A DNA stretch of 53,860 bases. Origin: Bacteroidia bacterium. GTDB lineage: Bacteria > Bacteroidota > Bacteroidia > Palsa-965. The first letter of the stretch is position 1. Each line of letters begins with the position of its first letter. The translations under genes were made by a program, and so were the position numbers. Location of the stretch: NCBI GenBank assembly GCA_023151315.1, contig JAKLJE010000027.1:1-53860 (forward strand). The letters run 5' to 3'. Shown here piece by piece: positions 25,987-35,453 of this stretch. The notes below the pieces were generated by a model. The model searched no databases and was not told the DNA's origin. It saw only the letters and a program-made list of their open reading frames with translations.

Positions 25987-28023
25987 ATGAAAAAGACCCT
26001 GTTCTTCACCGCATTAATTGGTATTTCAATAATCGCAGGTGCGTTTGTTCTGAAAAAGTCAGGACCAAAGCAGAAAATTGTTGAAGCGGATTCATACTTC
26101 GCGGCTGATGATTACGGTGCTGCGTTGCCTCTTTATCTCGAAGCCGACAAAATGGAACCGGGTAATGCCAACACCAATTTCAAAATCGGTGTTTGCTACC
26201 TCAATCTTCCGGGGAAACGTTTGATGTCTTATCCGCATCTGCAGATTGCTTCCGGAAATATTACTGAGAAATACAAAGCAGGAAGCACCAAAGAAAAACG
26301 CGCTCCGATCGATACATGGTATTACTTCGGACAGGCTTTACACCTTCGCAACAGTTTTGATTCTGCCGTGATGTGTTTCGATAAGTATCTCGGATACATC
26401 GATTCAACGGATGTAAAAATGCGTGACGACATCGCTCTTCGTAAGAAGTGGTGCGAAAATGGAAAAATGTATGTAAGCAGTCCTGTGCAGATTAAAGTGG
26501 AAAACCTCGGAGCGAAAGTGAATACCGAGTATCCGGAATATTCTCCGGTGATTTCTGCGGATCAGCGCATGCTCATCTTCACTTCACGCCGTCCGGAAAC
26601 AACCGGCGGTAAGAAAGATCCACGCGATCAGATGTACTTCGAGGATCTTTATGTTTCCACAATGAATGATTCCGGTGAATGGTCTACCGCGGTGCCAATG
26701 GAAACAACAATCAACACTCCAGGACACGAAGCCACAATAGGCATCAGCGCCGACGGACAGCAATTGTTGATTTACAAGGACGATCAGGGCGATGGAAACA
26801 TTTACCTGAGCTATCAGCAAGGAAGCAAATGGGGAACTCCAACGAAGTTGACTGATAACGTGAACTCGAAAGATTGGGAACCATCTGCATCAATCACTCC
26901 TGACGGAACAACTTTGTATTTCAGCAGTAATCGTCCCGGTGGATTAGGTGGCCGCGATTTGTATCGCAGCGTGCGCCTGCCGAATGGAGAATGGTCAAAA
27001 CCCATGAATATGGGTCCGAATGTAAACAGCAAGTACGACGAAGATGCTCCTGCAATTTCAGCTGACGGTAAAACATTGTATTACGCAACAAATGGTGTAG
27101 TATCGATGGGAGGATTTGATATTGTATTCTCTACCATTGATGAAAACAACGTATGGTCAGCTCCGGTGAATATCGGCTACCCGGTGAATACATCAGATGA
27201 TGATATTTTCTTCGCTCCAACCCCTGATGATAAGCACGCTTATTATTCTTCAGCAAGCAGCAGCGGCGGTATGGGTGAGAAAGACATCTGCCTTCTAACC
27301 TTCCCTCAGAAAGAAGAAGTTCCTTTGACTGTATTGACAGGAGAAATCACGAGCATTTACGGAGGAGTTCCTCCGGGAACAATCATCACGGTTACGGATG
27401 TTGAAACCGGAGAGATGATGGGGCAATATGTTCCGAATGCCGCAACAGGAAAGTACGTAATCATCCTTCCTCCGGGCCGTAACTACAGTATTACATACGA
27501 AGCGGAAGATTATCTCTATCAGTCTGACAACGTAAACATTTCCGACACTTCTGCCTATCAGGTGATCTCCCGACCGGTTGAACTTGAACCACTCAAAGTG
27601 GGACAGAAAATTGTTGTGCGTAACATCTTCTTTGATTCGGGTAAATCAGTTTTGAAACCTGAATCACAGGCGGAGTTGGACAAACTTGTGAAGTTGATGA
27701 ATACATTCCCGAAACTGATTGTGGAAATAGCCGGACACACCGATGCTTCAGGTAGTGACGAACTCAACCAGAAGCTTTCTGAGCAGCGCGCTCAATCTGT
27801 AGCCAACTATCTGATCGAGCACGGAATTGACAAATCACGTATGCGTACTGTTGGTTTCGGGGAAAAACAACCTATCGCACAGAATTACAATCCTAACGGA
27901 AGCCCGAATCGCGCAGGAATGGCAATGAATCGCCGTTTTGAATTCACCGTTCTGAGTGTTGATGGCGTAATTCAGGATGTTGTTGAACCGATAAAGGTTC
28001 CGGATAATCTCAAAGGGAAATAG
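25987..28023 (+). CDS. PorE-like protein 1: TPR, PD40 propeller, CRD, intact OmpA domain
   Basis: A 678-residue protein starting at ATG 25987 (MKKTLFFTALIGISIIAGAF, an N-terminal hydrophobic signal without a lipobox Cys). Regions: TPR-like helices about 34-155; PD40/WD40-like propeller about 173-440 with repeated SADGxTLYFSSxRPGGxGGxDLY phrases; carboxypeptidase-regulatory-like domain about 445-525; OmpA C-terminal domain about 540-655 starting IFFDSGKSVLKP. The peptidoglycan-binding Asp in GHTDASG and Arg in SEQRAQS are both present. This order is that of PorE, the T9SS component that anchors the secretion machine to peptidoglycan at the periplasmic face of the outer membrane. Assignment to PorE itself, rather than a paralogue, is not certain. 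Confidence 0.88.
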   Translation: MKKTLFFTALIGISIIAGAFVLKKSGPKQKIVEADSYFAADDYGAALPLYLEADKMEPGNANTNFKIGVCYLNLPGKRLMSYPHLQIASGNITEKYKAGSTKEKRAPIDTWYYFGQALHLRNSFDSAVMCFDKYLGYIDSTDVKMRDDIALRKKWCENGKMYVSSPVQIKVENLGAKVNTEYPEYSPVISADQRMLIFTSRRPETTGGKKDPRDQMYFEDLYVSTMNDSGEWSTAVPMETTINTPGHEATIGISADGQQLLIYKDDQGDGNIYLSYQQGSKWGTPTKLTDNVNSKDWEPSASITPDGTTLYFSSNRPGGLGGRDLYRSVRLPNGEWSKPMNMGPNVNSKYDEDAPAISADGKTLYYATNGVVSMGGFDIVFSTIDENNVWSAPVNIGYPVNTSDDDIFFAPTPDDKHAYYSSASSSGGMGEKDICLLTFPQKEEVPLTVLTGEITSIYGGVPPGTIITVTDVETGEMMGQYVPNAATGKYVIILPPGRNYSITYEAEDYLYQSDNVNISDTSAYQVISRPVELEPLKVGQKIVVRNIFFDSGKSVLKPESQAELDKLVKLMNTFPKLIVEIAGHTDASGSDELNQKLSEQRAQSVANYLIEHGIDKSRMRTVGFGEKQPIAQNYNPNGSPNRAGMAMNRRFEFTVLSVDGVIQDVVEPIKVPDNLKGK

Positions 28024-28073
28024 AATTTCCTGACTTTCAAGTATCTGCATTCCGAAGTTCAAAGGGAATTTCG

Positions 28074-28081
28074 TAATATTG
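28074..28081 (+). promoter_or_regulatory. weak -7-like element before PorE-like gene 2
   Basis: TAATATTG differs from TANNTTTG by one base and lies 24 bases before the ATG at 28106, at a distance like that of the other promoters in the array. Confidence 0.3.
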
Positions 28082-28105
28082 GTATTCATCCAACGGATTC
28101 CCCCT

Positions 28106-30277
28106 ATGAAAAGAGCAACTTTCATGCTTTCCGTTCTGGTTCTCTGTATTGTCAGCGGAACTATTGAAGCGCGAGAATCACGTAACAGTAAAATCGATCG
28201 ACGTAAGTATAAGGAAGCAGAGAATCTGTTTACCTATGCCGAGTTTGAAGCTGCATTGCCGCTTTACCTTGATATGCTGTCTCAGGCTCCGGACAACTGG
28301 AAGTTGAATTACCGTGTTGGAATCTGTTATTATTACTCAACAACCGCGCGCCCAAGAAGCGTTTCGTTCCTCGATAAAGCTTTAGCGCAAAGTGTTCATG
28401 ATACATTTCCGGACGTATTATATCATGCGGGTCTGGCTCACTTATCAGTAAATGAATTTGATAAAGCATATACGTGCTTTACTGCATTCAAGAAAAAAGC
28501 AGGACCGAAATACCGCGATGCTCAACTGGATCAACTCATTCGCGGCTGTGTAACGGGAAAAGAATCATGGAACAATCCGGGTAAGGCTCGCATTTCAAAT
28601 CTTGGCCCCAATGTAAATTCTCCTTATCCTGATTATGCACCGGTAGTGATTTACAGAAGCGACATTCTGCTTTTCACATCAAAACGTCCGGGCAATACCG
28701 GAAACGATAAAGATGATGAAGGCTTCTTCTACGAAGACATCTATCAGGCTAAAGGTGAAAGCTGGAATCGTTGGAAAGAACCTTCACGTTATGATACTTC
28801 CAATGTAAAACGTCGGGGAATTCTTTCACTCTTATTTAATAAGGCAGAAGTCGTTACCGAAATCAACACGGAAGATCACGACGGATCAATTACGCTTTCT
28901 CCTGATTCAACCGACTTATACATCTTCCGATACGGCGATATCATGAAAGCCAAATGGAACGGCAAGCGTTGGGAACGTCCTTCACGAATCGGTGAGGAAA
29001 TTGATATGCGTGCCAGTCACGAACCGTCTATTTTCCTGAGCCGCGATGGACAAACATTGTTTTTTGTAAGCGACAGAAAAGGCGGTGTTGGACAAAAAGA
29101 CATCTGGTTCTGTAATAAGCAAGGCAATGATTGGAGTAAACCTGAGAATATAGGAATGGAAGTAAACAGTCCGTTTAATGAAGACTGTCCGTTGCTGACG
29201 CCTGACGGTAACACTCTTTATTTCTCTTCCGAAGGTCATAACAGCATGGGCGGTTACGATGTGTTTCGTTGCACGAAAAAAGCGGACGGTCGTTGGTCAG
29301 AACCGGAAAACCTCGGAGCACCGATCAACAACGGAGGCGATGATGTTTTCTATACTCCGTTGGAAAACGGATCCGGAGCATATTACTCCACACTGAATAA
29401 AGAAGGAGAAGGAGATCTTGATCTCTATTTCATTCAGTACTTCCCTCCTGTTTCTCCTTTAGTAAAACTCCGCTTGACTGCTCTCGGCTTTAGTGCAGAC
29501 GAAAAACTCAACGTGATTATTCGCGACAGTAAATCGAAAAATGAAATTCAGCGTTTTGATATGTCGCCTTCAGACAGTGTTGTTTACAATTACATTCCCG
29601 GAACCGAATACGAATACGAAATCAGCGGAAACGGTTTCACTTCCATAGAGACTTCATTGCCGTTTGCCAATACTTCAGATGAAGAGTTTATACTTCAGAA
29701 CATCACCGTAACTCGTGGTACCGGTGCAACCAATGCTGAAATCGTGAACAACTACTTCAGCATTGATGAAACCATTGATCGCAATACAGTGGAAGATCCG
29801 TTCACCGAGTTGCCATTGATCCGCAAGAATTATCTGGATAGTCTTTCTACTGTTGCTGAACTCGGAACCGCTTACACCACCAACTCGGCAAATGGCAGTT
29901 CAATGACATTGAGCAACACGTCTGCCGCTTCAACCGAAGCGAACATGAAGGGCGGACTGATCTACTTCGCCTTTAACAGCGCAGAATTGGAATCTCTTCA
30001 ATTGAAAGAAATTGAAAAGTGGTACCAGTTGTGGAAGTTGAATCCTTCCGGAACCGTTTCTGTTATCGGTCATGCCGATGAGAAAGGTAATGCAGTTTAC
30101 AATCAACGACTCTCAGAGAAACGAGCATTGGCAGTTAAAGATCAACTGATTCAGCTTGGAATTCCTGAACAGAACATTCGTGCGATTGGAAAAGGTGAAA
30201 CAGAACCGGCTTCAAACAGTAATGGGAATGATGACGACTCCGAAAATCGCCGCGTTCAGATCATCATACAAGAATGA
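28106..30277 (+). CDS. PorE-like protein 2: TPR, PD40 propeller, beta domain, OmpA domain
   Basis: A 723-residue protein; start at ATG 28106 (MKRATFMLSVLVLCIVSGTIEA, signal peptide). TPR-like helices at about 35-150 (AENLFTYAEFEAALPLYLDM); PD40 propeller about 165-445 with SRDGQTLFFVSDRKGGVGQ and TPDGNTLYFSSEGHNSMGGY; a divergent beta domain about 448-540 in the place of the CRD; a low-complexity stretch; then an OmpA domain about 615-715 (IYFAFNSAELESLQ). The peptidoglycan-contact Asp (GHADEKGN) and Arg (SEKRALA) are both kept. The propeller carries an insertion with SLLFNKAEVVTEIN that the other copies lack. It follows copy 1 after 82 bases and is likely co-transcribed or has a weak own promoter. 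Confidence 0.85.
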   Translation: MKRATFMLSVLVLCIVSGTIEARESRNSKIDRRKYKEAENLFTYAEFEAALPLYLDMLSQAPDNWKLNYRVGICYYYSTTARPRSVSFLDKALAQSVHDTFPDVLYHAGLAHLSVNEFDKAYTCFTAFKKKAGPKYRDAQLDQLIRGCVTGKESWNNPGKARISNLGPNVNSPYPDYAPVVIYRSDILLFTSKRPGNTGNDKDDEGFFYEDIYQAKGESWNRWKEPSRYDTSNVKRRGILSLLFNKAEVVTEINTEDHDGSITLSPDSTDLYIFRYGDIMKAKWNGKRWERPSRIGEEIDMRASHEPSIFLSRDGQTLFFVSDRKGGVGQKDIWFCNKQGNDWSKPENIGMEVNSPFNEDCPLLTPDGNTLYFSSEGHNSMGGYDVFRCTKKADGRWSEPENLGAPINNGGDDVFYTPLENGSGAYYSTLNKEGEGDLDLYFIQYFPPVSPLVKLRLTALGFSADEKLNVIIRDSKSKNEIQRFDMSPSDSVVYNYIPGTEYEYEISGNGFTSIETSLPFANTSDEEFILQNITVTRGTGATNAEIVNNYFSIDETIDRNTVEDPFTELPLIRKNYLDSLSTVAELGTAYTTNSANGSSMTLSNTSAASTEANMKGGLIYFAFNSAELESLQLKEIEKWYQLWKLNPSGTVSVIGHADEKGNAVYNQRLSEKRALAVKDQLIQLGIPEQNIRAIGKGETEPASNSNGNDDDSENRRVQIIIQE

Positions 30278-30306
30278 ACGGGTGAATGTTGGTAAATAGC
30301 ACCCTA

Positions 30307-30340
30307 TTTGCTCAAATAAGGCTATAAAACCTTACTTTTG
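30307..30340 (+). promoter_or_regulatory. two-part Bacteroidota promoter for PorE-like gene 3
   Basis: TTTG at 30307-30310 and TACTTTTG at 30333-30340 with a 22-base spacer fit the TTTG/TANNTTTG promoter. It lies 47 bases before the ATG at 30388, so copy 3 can be expressed apart from copies 1 and 2. Confidence 0.75.
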
Positions 30341-30387
30341 TCTGACGAGCGCCCAAACCCCGCTCCAATTGTATATCGACCGGAATT

Positions 30388-32493
30388 ATGGTTAAGAAAT
30401 TCGCTTTAGTATTGGCACTGATTTCCGTAGCAGGTTTGCGATTGTTTGCACAGCAACCAATACCGGGCGAATACAAGCAGAATGTTGTTCAGGGGAATCT
30501 GTTGATCGAAGAGAATAACTGGCCGATGGCTTTGCTGTATTTCTCTGAGGCTTACAAAGTTGACTCGTCCAATGCGAACATAAACTATAAGATGGGTTTG
30601 TGTTATTTGCGAACTCCTTCCCAGAAAGCAAATTCACTTCGTTTCCTGCGCAAAGCAATGAACAACATCACACGGAATTACGATCCGTTTGATCCTATGT
30701 TCAAGAAAGCCCCGGAAAATACGTTGTATTACATCGGACAAGCGTACCACTACAATTACAAGTTCGATTCAGCTATTGCCCATTTTCAATCTTATCGCGC
30801 AATTATTGCCGATCGGGATCCGGAAATGGTGAAAGATATCGACATGCGCATCAACTGGTGTAACAACGCCAAAGAGTTCATGTTGACTCCGTTGAATATC
30901 ACTATCACAAACATGGGTGATAGTATCAACACTCCTTTCCCTGATTATGGTCCGGTAATGTCAGTTGATGAACAGTCAATTGTTTTCACATCACGCCGTT
31001 ACGGAGAAATTGCCATTGATGGAGGCTACTACGAAGACATTCTGATTTCGGAAAAGAAATCGGACGGAACCTGGACTTCTGCCCGACCAATCAGCCCGTA
31101 TATCAATACTCCAACCAACGAAGCTTCAATTTCCCTCAGTACGGATGGTCAGACACTTTTCCTCTACCGTGATGATAACGGTGGAGATATATACTCATCC
31201 ACCACAATGAATGGTCAGTGGATGACGCCTCTTCCTTTGGGCTCGGATATTAATACAAAGTATTGGGAAACTCACGCGTGTATGTCGGCTGATGGAAATA
31301 CACTTTATTTCGTAAGTGATCGTCCGGGCGGCTTCGGTGGTCGTGATATTTATCGTTGTGTGAAATTGCCCAACGGCAAATGGTCGAAGGCTCTGAACCT
31401 CGGACCAACAATCAACACTTCTGCAGATGAAGATGCGCCGTTCATTCACCCGGATCAGCGTACACTCTTCTTCTCAAGTACAGGACACAAATCAATGGGC
31501 GGATTCGACATCTTCTTTACTACACGTAATGAAGAAGACAATACCTGGAGCACTCCGACCAACATGGGCTATCCGTTGAATACACCGGATGATGACATTT
31601 TCTACATGACATCTCCTGACGGAAAACGCGCATATTTCTCATCTGTGCGTGCTGACGGTTACGGAGAAAAAGACATTTATATGGCGGTTCTTGAAGAAAC
31701 CGTTTCACAAGCTCTTACTTTGCTTCGCGGCAGAATTTACAATGCAGATGGAAAGCCGCTTTCCCAGAAAGTGGAAATCATCGTAAACAATTCTCTGAAC
31801 GGAGAACTGGTTGGTGTTTACAAACCCAATGCCCGTACTGGCAACTTCACCATTATTCTTCCTACAGGCGGAACCTATCAGATCAGTTATGTTGTTGATG
31901 GTAAAGAATACGCGAATGAAATCATTGACGTTCCTGCAGGATCAAGTTACGATGTAATTGATCGTTCTATTGATCTTCGCGACCTTGTGTTAGGGAAGAT
32001 ACGTTCAGATGTTCCTCTGGATACTACTAATAAAGGCGGACAGCACATTGTATTGCCTGGCGATTCGCTAAACAACAACAAGCCACCTAAGAATTACAAA
32101 GCCGAGTTGACGGAACACCACAACCTCAGCTTCACGATGTTCTTTAAATACAACATCAGTTCTATTGACCCTGCGGATCAGGACTTCAAGAATTTCATCG
32201 ACAGTTGCGTAGCCCACATTAATAAATACGGCAGTATTAGTTTCCGCATTACGGCCGCGGCTTCACAGGTTCCGACCAAGAAATTCCCGAGCAATAAAGC
32301 CCTTGCCGAAGATCGTGCGAAGAAAGCCCAGGATGTGGTAAATAAAGCTCTGATCGGAAAAGGTGTCGATATGAACAAAGTGAAATGGGTAACTGTGAAC
32401 GCATATGTACTCGGTCCACAATACAAAACCGACTTTGAGAAGCGTAAGAAAGTGTACGAAAAGTACCAGTACGTGAAAATCCGAGGGTACTGA
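30388..32493 (+). CDS. PorE-like protein 3: TPR, PD40 propeller, CRD, degenerate OmpA-like tail
   Basis: A 701-residue protein with signal peptide MVKKFALVLALISVAGLRLFAQ. TPR-like helices about 33-150, PD40 propeller about 170-430 (SADGNTLYFVSDRPGGFGGR), CRD about 438-530 (RGRIYNADGKPLSQKVEI). Residues of about 575-695 keep the shape of an OmpA domain (FTMFFKYNISSIDPADQDFK, then AEDRAKKAQDVVNKAL). However, the GHTD/GHAD block is replaced by TAAASQVPTKKF, so the peptidoglycan-contact Asp is missing while the Arg position (EDRAKKA) remains. Peptidoglycan binding is therefore doubtful. It has its own promoter and is followed by a strong terminator. Confidence 0.85.
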   Translation: MVKKFALVLALISVAGLRLFAQQPIPGEYKQNVVQGNLLIEENNWPMALLYFSEAYKVDSSNANINYKMGLCYLRTPSQKANSLRFLRKAMNNITRNYDPFDPMFKKAPENTLYYIGQAYHYNYKFDSAIAHFQSYRAIIADRDPEMVKDIDMRINWCNNAKEFMLTPLNITITNMGDSINTPFPDYGPVMSVDEQSIVFTSRRYGEIAIDGGYYEDILISEKKSDGTWTSARPISPYINTPTNEASISLSTDGQTLFLYRDDNGGDIYSSTTMNGQWMTPLPLGSDINTKYWETHACMSADGNTLYFVSDRPGGFGGRDIYRCVKLPNGKWSKALNLGPTINTSADEDAPFIHPDQRTLFFSSTGHKSMGGFDIFFTTRNEEDNTWSTPTNMGYPLNTPDDDIFYMTSPDGKRAYFSSVRADGYGEKDIYMAVLEETVSQALTLLRGRIYNADGKPLSQKVEIIVNNSLNGELVGVYKPNARTGNFTIILPTGGTYQISYVVDGKEYANEIIDVPAGSSYDVIDRSIDLRDLVLGKIRSDVPLDTTNKGGQHIVLPGDSLNNNKPPKNYKAELTEHHNLSFTMFFKYNISSIDPADQDFKNFIDSCVAHINKYGSISFRITAAASQVPTKKFPSNKALAEDRAKKAQDVVNKALIGKGVDMNKVKWVTVNAYVLGPQYKTDFEKRKKVYEKYQYVKIRGY

Positions 32494-32513
32494 CGATGAT
32501 AAATGGACTACTG

Positions 32514-32547
32514 AAAGCCCTGAGCAGGAATTGCTTGGGGCTTTTTA
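32514..32547 (+). terminator. intrinsic terminator after PorE-like gene 3
   Basis: AAAGCCC pairs with GGGCTTT, with an inner AGCA/TGCT stem and a T-run of five. It ends transcription of copy 3 before the separate promoter of copy 4. Confidence 0.85.
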
Positions 32548-32589
32548 TTTCAACTTGTTCACAGTCGCGAAAAAATGGTTCGCTTTTTG

Positions 32590-32597
32590 TATTTTTG
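32590..32597 (+). promoter_or_regulatory. Bacteroidota -7 promoter element for PorE-like gene 4
   Basis: TATTTTTG matches TANNTTTG and lies 32 bases before the GTG at 32630. It makes the upstream in-frame start at 32531 unlikely. Confidence 0.65.
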
Positions 32598-32629
32598 AAG
32601 ATGGTCGGTTGCGTCCGTCCATCAGAATT

Positions 32630-34210
32630 GTGAAAAGACTTTTACTACTAGTTTTCGCTTTAAGCTGTTTTTCAGCAGGATTAACCGTTACAGCACAAAC
32701 GGCCAGACCGGGTACAGGTCCTGTTGCAGATCCTGATCTTGCAGCCGAACATTTCGGACACAAGAACTACGTGATGGCGTTACCGCTTTACGTGGCACTG
32801 GCGAAAAAAGAACCCTCTAACTACGATTACAACTACCGAGCGGGCATCTGTTATCTGAACACCAATTCGCAGCGTAAGGAAGCAGTAAAGTACATGGAGT
32901 TCTGCACGAAACAGCCAAAGGCAGATAATGATGCCTGGCTTTACCTCGGACAGGCATATCATCACGCACAACGCTTTGATGATGCAATCAAATCATACAA
33001 TACGTACAAACTGAAGGCTGATAAAGACGGTAAAGCCCGTGCTGATCTTTATATACAGCAATGCAACAATGCAAAAGTACTGATCAAAAGTCCGCTGGAC
33101 GTAACTTTTACGAGTCTTGGTAAAGAAGTTAACTCGGAATATCCGGACTACTACCCGTTTGTTACACAGGATGAATCCATGCTGTGTTTTACATCGCGCC
33201 GGAAAGGAAATCTCGGAGCACCAACTGTTGAAGTTGACGGCTACTATGCGAGTGATATTTATTACTCTAAATCGGTTGGAGGCGTATTCTCCAAAGCAAA
33301 AAATGCCGGTGCTTCCGTTAACGGAAATTACGACGAACAGTGTGTTGGATTGTCTGCGGATGGAACATGGATGACGGTTTACGTTGACAACATCAATACT
33401 GCAGGAGAAATCATGTTCTCCTCATATAAAACTTCATTTGCAAAACCGGTTGCTTTTCAGGGATTGAATAACAACATCAACGACGGATTTGAAACTGCAG
33501 GTTCACTTTCACCAGACGGTAACGTATTGTTTTTCGCAAGTGAACGTCCGGGCGGACAAGGTAAAACGGATTTGTACATGGTTCGTAAATTACCGAACGG
33601 ACAATGGTCAATGGCACAGAATCTCGGTGCTGTATTGAATACACCTTGGGGTGAAGATTTCCCTTACATGGCTCCGGATGGCAAAACATTATACTTCTCG
33701 TCTGAAGCACACAACAGCATGGGCGGTTACGATCTCTTCTACTCTATCTGGGATCAGGAGAACAACACGTGGAGTACACCGAAGAATCTGGGGTATCCGC
33801 TGAACAATACTGAAGACAATATGTCGATCTGCTTTACCGAAGCCAATCGCGTTGCTTATGTTTCTACAGTGCGCGAAGGCGGAATGGGCGATCTGGATAT
33901 CTGGCGCGTTGTATTCAATGAAGTGCAATCGAACTATTTCACTATTGTAACAGGACAGATTGTTGTTCCTGATCCTTCCGTTACATACGCGGATATGATT
34001 ATCTCCGTTGCGAAATCAGAGAACAACGAGGAATATGGTTCTTATAAACCGAATCCGAATACAGGAAAGTACGTTGTTGCCCTGCCTCCCGGAAAATACG
34101 TTATGACAATAGAAGCCCCCGGATGTGCTACGAAAGTGGAAACACTGATCGTATTCGATATCGGTCCTCAAGGGGAAATGAGCAAAGATGTTCTGCTCAC
34201 GAAGCAATAA
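32630..34210 (+). CDS. PorE-like protein 4: TPR, PD40 propeller, CRD, no OmpA domain
   Basis: A 526-residue protein. The GTG at 32630 gives a signal peptide starting MKRLLLLVFALSCFSAG and ending TVTAQ; the frame is open further upstream, but the promoter and the terminator of copy 3 lie there. TPR-like helices about 35-145 (LAAEHFGHKNYVMALPLYVA), PD40 propeller about 155-430 (SPDGNVLFFASERPGGQGKT; APDGKTLYFSSEAHNSMGGY), CRD-like domain about 440-520 (YKPNPNTGKYVVALPPGKY). It stops there, so the peptidoglycan-binding module of its three neighbours is absent. A convergent terminator follows. Confidence 0.85.
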   Translation: MKRLLLLVFALSCFSAGLTVTAQTARPGTGPVADPDLAAEHFGHKNYVMALPLYVALAKKEPSNYDYNYRAGICYLNTNSQRKEAVKYMEFCTKQPKADNDAWLYLGQAYHHAQRFDDAIKSYNTYKLKADKDGKARADLYIQQCNNAKVLIKSPLDVTFTSLGKEVNSEYPDYYPFVTQDESMLCFTSRRKGNLGAPTVEVDGYYASDIYYSKSVGGVFSKAKNAGASVNGNYDEQCVGLSADGTWMTVYVDNINTAGEIMFSSYKTSFAKPVAFQGLNNNINDGFETAGSLSPDGNVLFFASERPGGQGKTDLYMVRKLPNGQWSMAQNLGAVLNTPWGEDFPYMAPDGKTLYFSSEAHNSMGGYDLFYSIWDQENNTWSTPKNLGYPLNNTEDNMSICFTEANRVAYVSTVREGGMGDLDIWRVVFNEVQSNYFTIVTGQIVVPDPSVTYADMIISVAKSENNEEYGSYKPNPNTGKYVVALPPGKYVMTIEAPGCATKVETLIVFDIGPQGEMSKDVLLTKQ

Positions 34211-34229
34211 TTTATTCTGCAATTGATTC

Positions 34230-34273
34230 AATGAGCAAATGATACAATCTGCAAATTGTATCATTGACTCATT
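34230..34273. terminator. long bidirectional hairpin between PorE-like gene 4 and fabI
   Basis: AATGATACAAT / ATTGTATCATT form an 11-bp perfect stem over a six-base loop, extended by AATGAG / CTCATT after a 2x2 internal loop. It lies between two convergent stop codons. The stem is AT-rich and lacks a long T-run, so termination may be moderate. Confidence 0.7.
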
Positions 34274-34285
34274 TGAATATTGAAT

Positions 34286-35104
34286 TTATCCCTGAATGCC
34301 GAGCTTCTGCATTACTTCGTTGCTCACACCTGTTGTAGCATAACCGCCATCATGATACAGGTTCTGCATTGTTACCATACGCGTTAGATCAGAGAACAAC
34401 GTCACGCAGTAATCTGCGCATGAATCTGCACTGGCATTTCCAAGCGGAGCAATTGCGTCAGCGTAGTCGTAAAAATCTCCGAATCCTTTGATACCGCCGC
34501 CTGCAGTAGTTTTCGTTGGCGACTGCGAAATCGTATTCACACGAACTTTCTTCGCTTTGCCGTAGTGATAACCGAAGCTGCGTGCAACAGACTCAAGCAT
34601 TGCTTTCGCATCTGCCATGTCTGTATAGAAAGGATACGTACGCTGAGCTGCGATGTAAGAAAGCGCCACAACGGAACCCCATTCGTTCATTGCGTCCATG
34701 TTGTACGCAACGCTGAGCATTTTGTGCAGCGACATTGCACTTACATCAATTGACTTATTATAGAAATCGTAATTCAATCCGGTGTAAGGAATGTTCTTAC
34801 GGATGTTCGGAGACATTCCGATAGAATGCAGCACGAAATCAATTTTTCCGCCGAGATGATCCACAGATCCTTCGAACAAAGCCTTCAGTTCATCAACATT
34901 GGTTGCATCCGCAGGAATGATTTTGGAATTCGTTGCTTCTGCCAGTTTATTGATTTCACCCATGCGCATTGCGATAGGTGCGTTCGTCAAAGTGAATGTA
35001 GCACCTTCAGCATGACATTTCTCTGCCACTTTCCATGCGATGGAATTTGCGTCAAGCGCTCCGGAAATAATTCCGCGTTTTCCTTTAAGAAGATTATAGG
35101 CCAT
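34286..35104 (-). CDS. fabI: enoyl-[acyl-carrier-protein] reductase FabI
   Basis: A 272-residue short-chain dehydrogenase of the FabI type, reducing trans-2-enoyl-ACP with NAD(P)H in the last step of fatty acid elongation. Start at 35104 (MAYNLLKGKRGIISGALDAN); an ATG at 35125 lies within the promoter element and is rejected. Cofactor motif GALDANSIAWKVAEKC, then FVLHSIGMSPN and the catalytic Tyr-x6-Lys in YTDMADAKAM, with SQSPTKTTAGGGIKGF covering the substrate loop. Length and motifs agree with the family. It is the target of triclosan-type inhibitors in other bacteria. It is monocistronic. Confidence 0.95.
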   Translation of the reverse strand: MAYNLLKGKRGIISGALDANSIAWKVAEKCHAEGATFTLTNAPIAMRMGEINKLAEATNSKIIPADATNVDELKALFEGSVDHLGGKIDFVLHSIGMSPNIRKNIPYTGLNYDFYNKSIDVSAMSLHKMLSVAYNMDAMNEWGSVVALSYIAAQRTYPFYTDMADAKAMLESVARSFGYHYGKAKKVRVNTISQSPTKTTAGGGIKGFGDFYDYADAIAPLGNASADSCADYCVTLFSDLTRMVTMQNLYHDGGYATTGVSNEVMQKLGIQG

Positions 35105-35122
35105 TTTTAAGTGTTTGGAAGG

Positions 35123-35130
35123 CAAATATA
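35123..35130 (-). promoter_or_regulatory. Bacteroidota -7 promoter element for fabI
   Basis: Read on the minus strand, TATATTTG matches TANNTTTG and lies 18 bases before the fabI ATG at 35104. Confidence 0.65.
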
Positions 35131-35219
35131 CAAAGGTTTTGATGCTGTTTCAGGTTAAAATTGCACGAGAAAACTGCTCAAAAGCATTCTGAACAATTCC
35201 TATTTAGTAAATTTAAACT

Positions 35220-35453
35220 ATGAGAATACAAGATCAAAAGACAGATCTCGCTAAACGCATCATGGCCACGAAGGATAAGAATGTTATCAAATACATTCAA
35301 GCCATATTTGACAATGATGTAGACAAATGGGAAGAAGAATTGCCGGAATACATTAAAAAATCAATTGACTCCGGTTTAGATGATTCCAAAAAAGGCAAAG
35401 TCAGTGACCATGAAGTAGTGATGAAAAAATACGCGAAGTGGTTGAAAAAGTAA
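35220..35453 (+). CDS. putative type II antitoxin (partner of ParE/RelE-like toxin)
   Basis: A 77-residue, highly charged and helical protein: MRIQDQKTDLAKRIMATKDK, then VIKYIQAIFDNDVDKWEEEL and a basic end KKYAKWLKK. Size, charge and the position just upstream of a ParE/RelE-type toxin frame, which begins inside its 3' end, are typical of antitoxins of this class. The pattern 'DLAKRIMATKDKNVIKYIQ' occurs in small Bacteroidota antitoxins; I assign the role mainly from context. It is intact although its toxin is broken. It probably binds its own promoter, but I see no clear operator. Confidence 0.7.
   Translation: MRIQDQKTDLAKRIMATKDKNVIKYIQAIFDNDVDKWEEELPEYIKKSIDSGLDDSKKGKVSDHEVVMKKYAKWLKK

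Noticed and set aside
34286-34606. Possible triclosan-resistance marker at fabI
   Set aside because: FabI is an ordinary housekeeping gene here. I see no duplication or resistance context.
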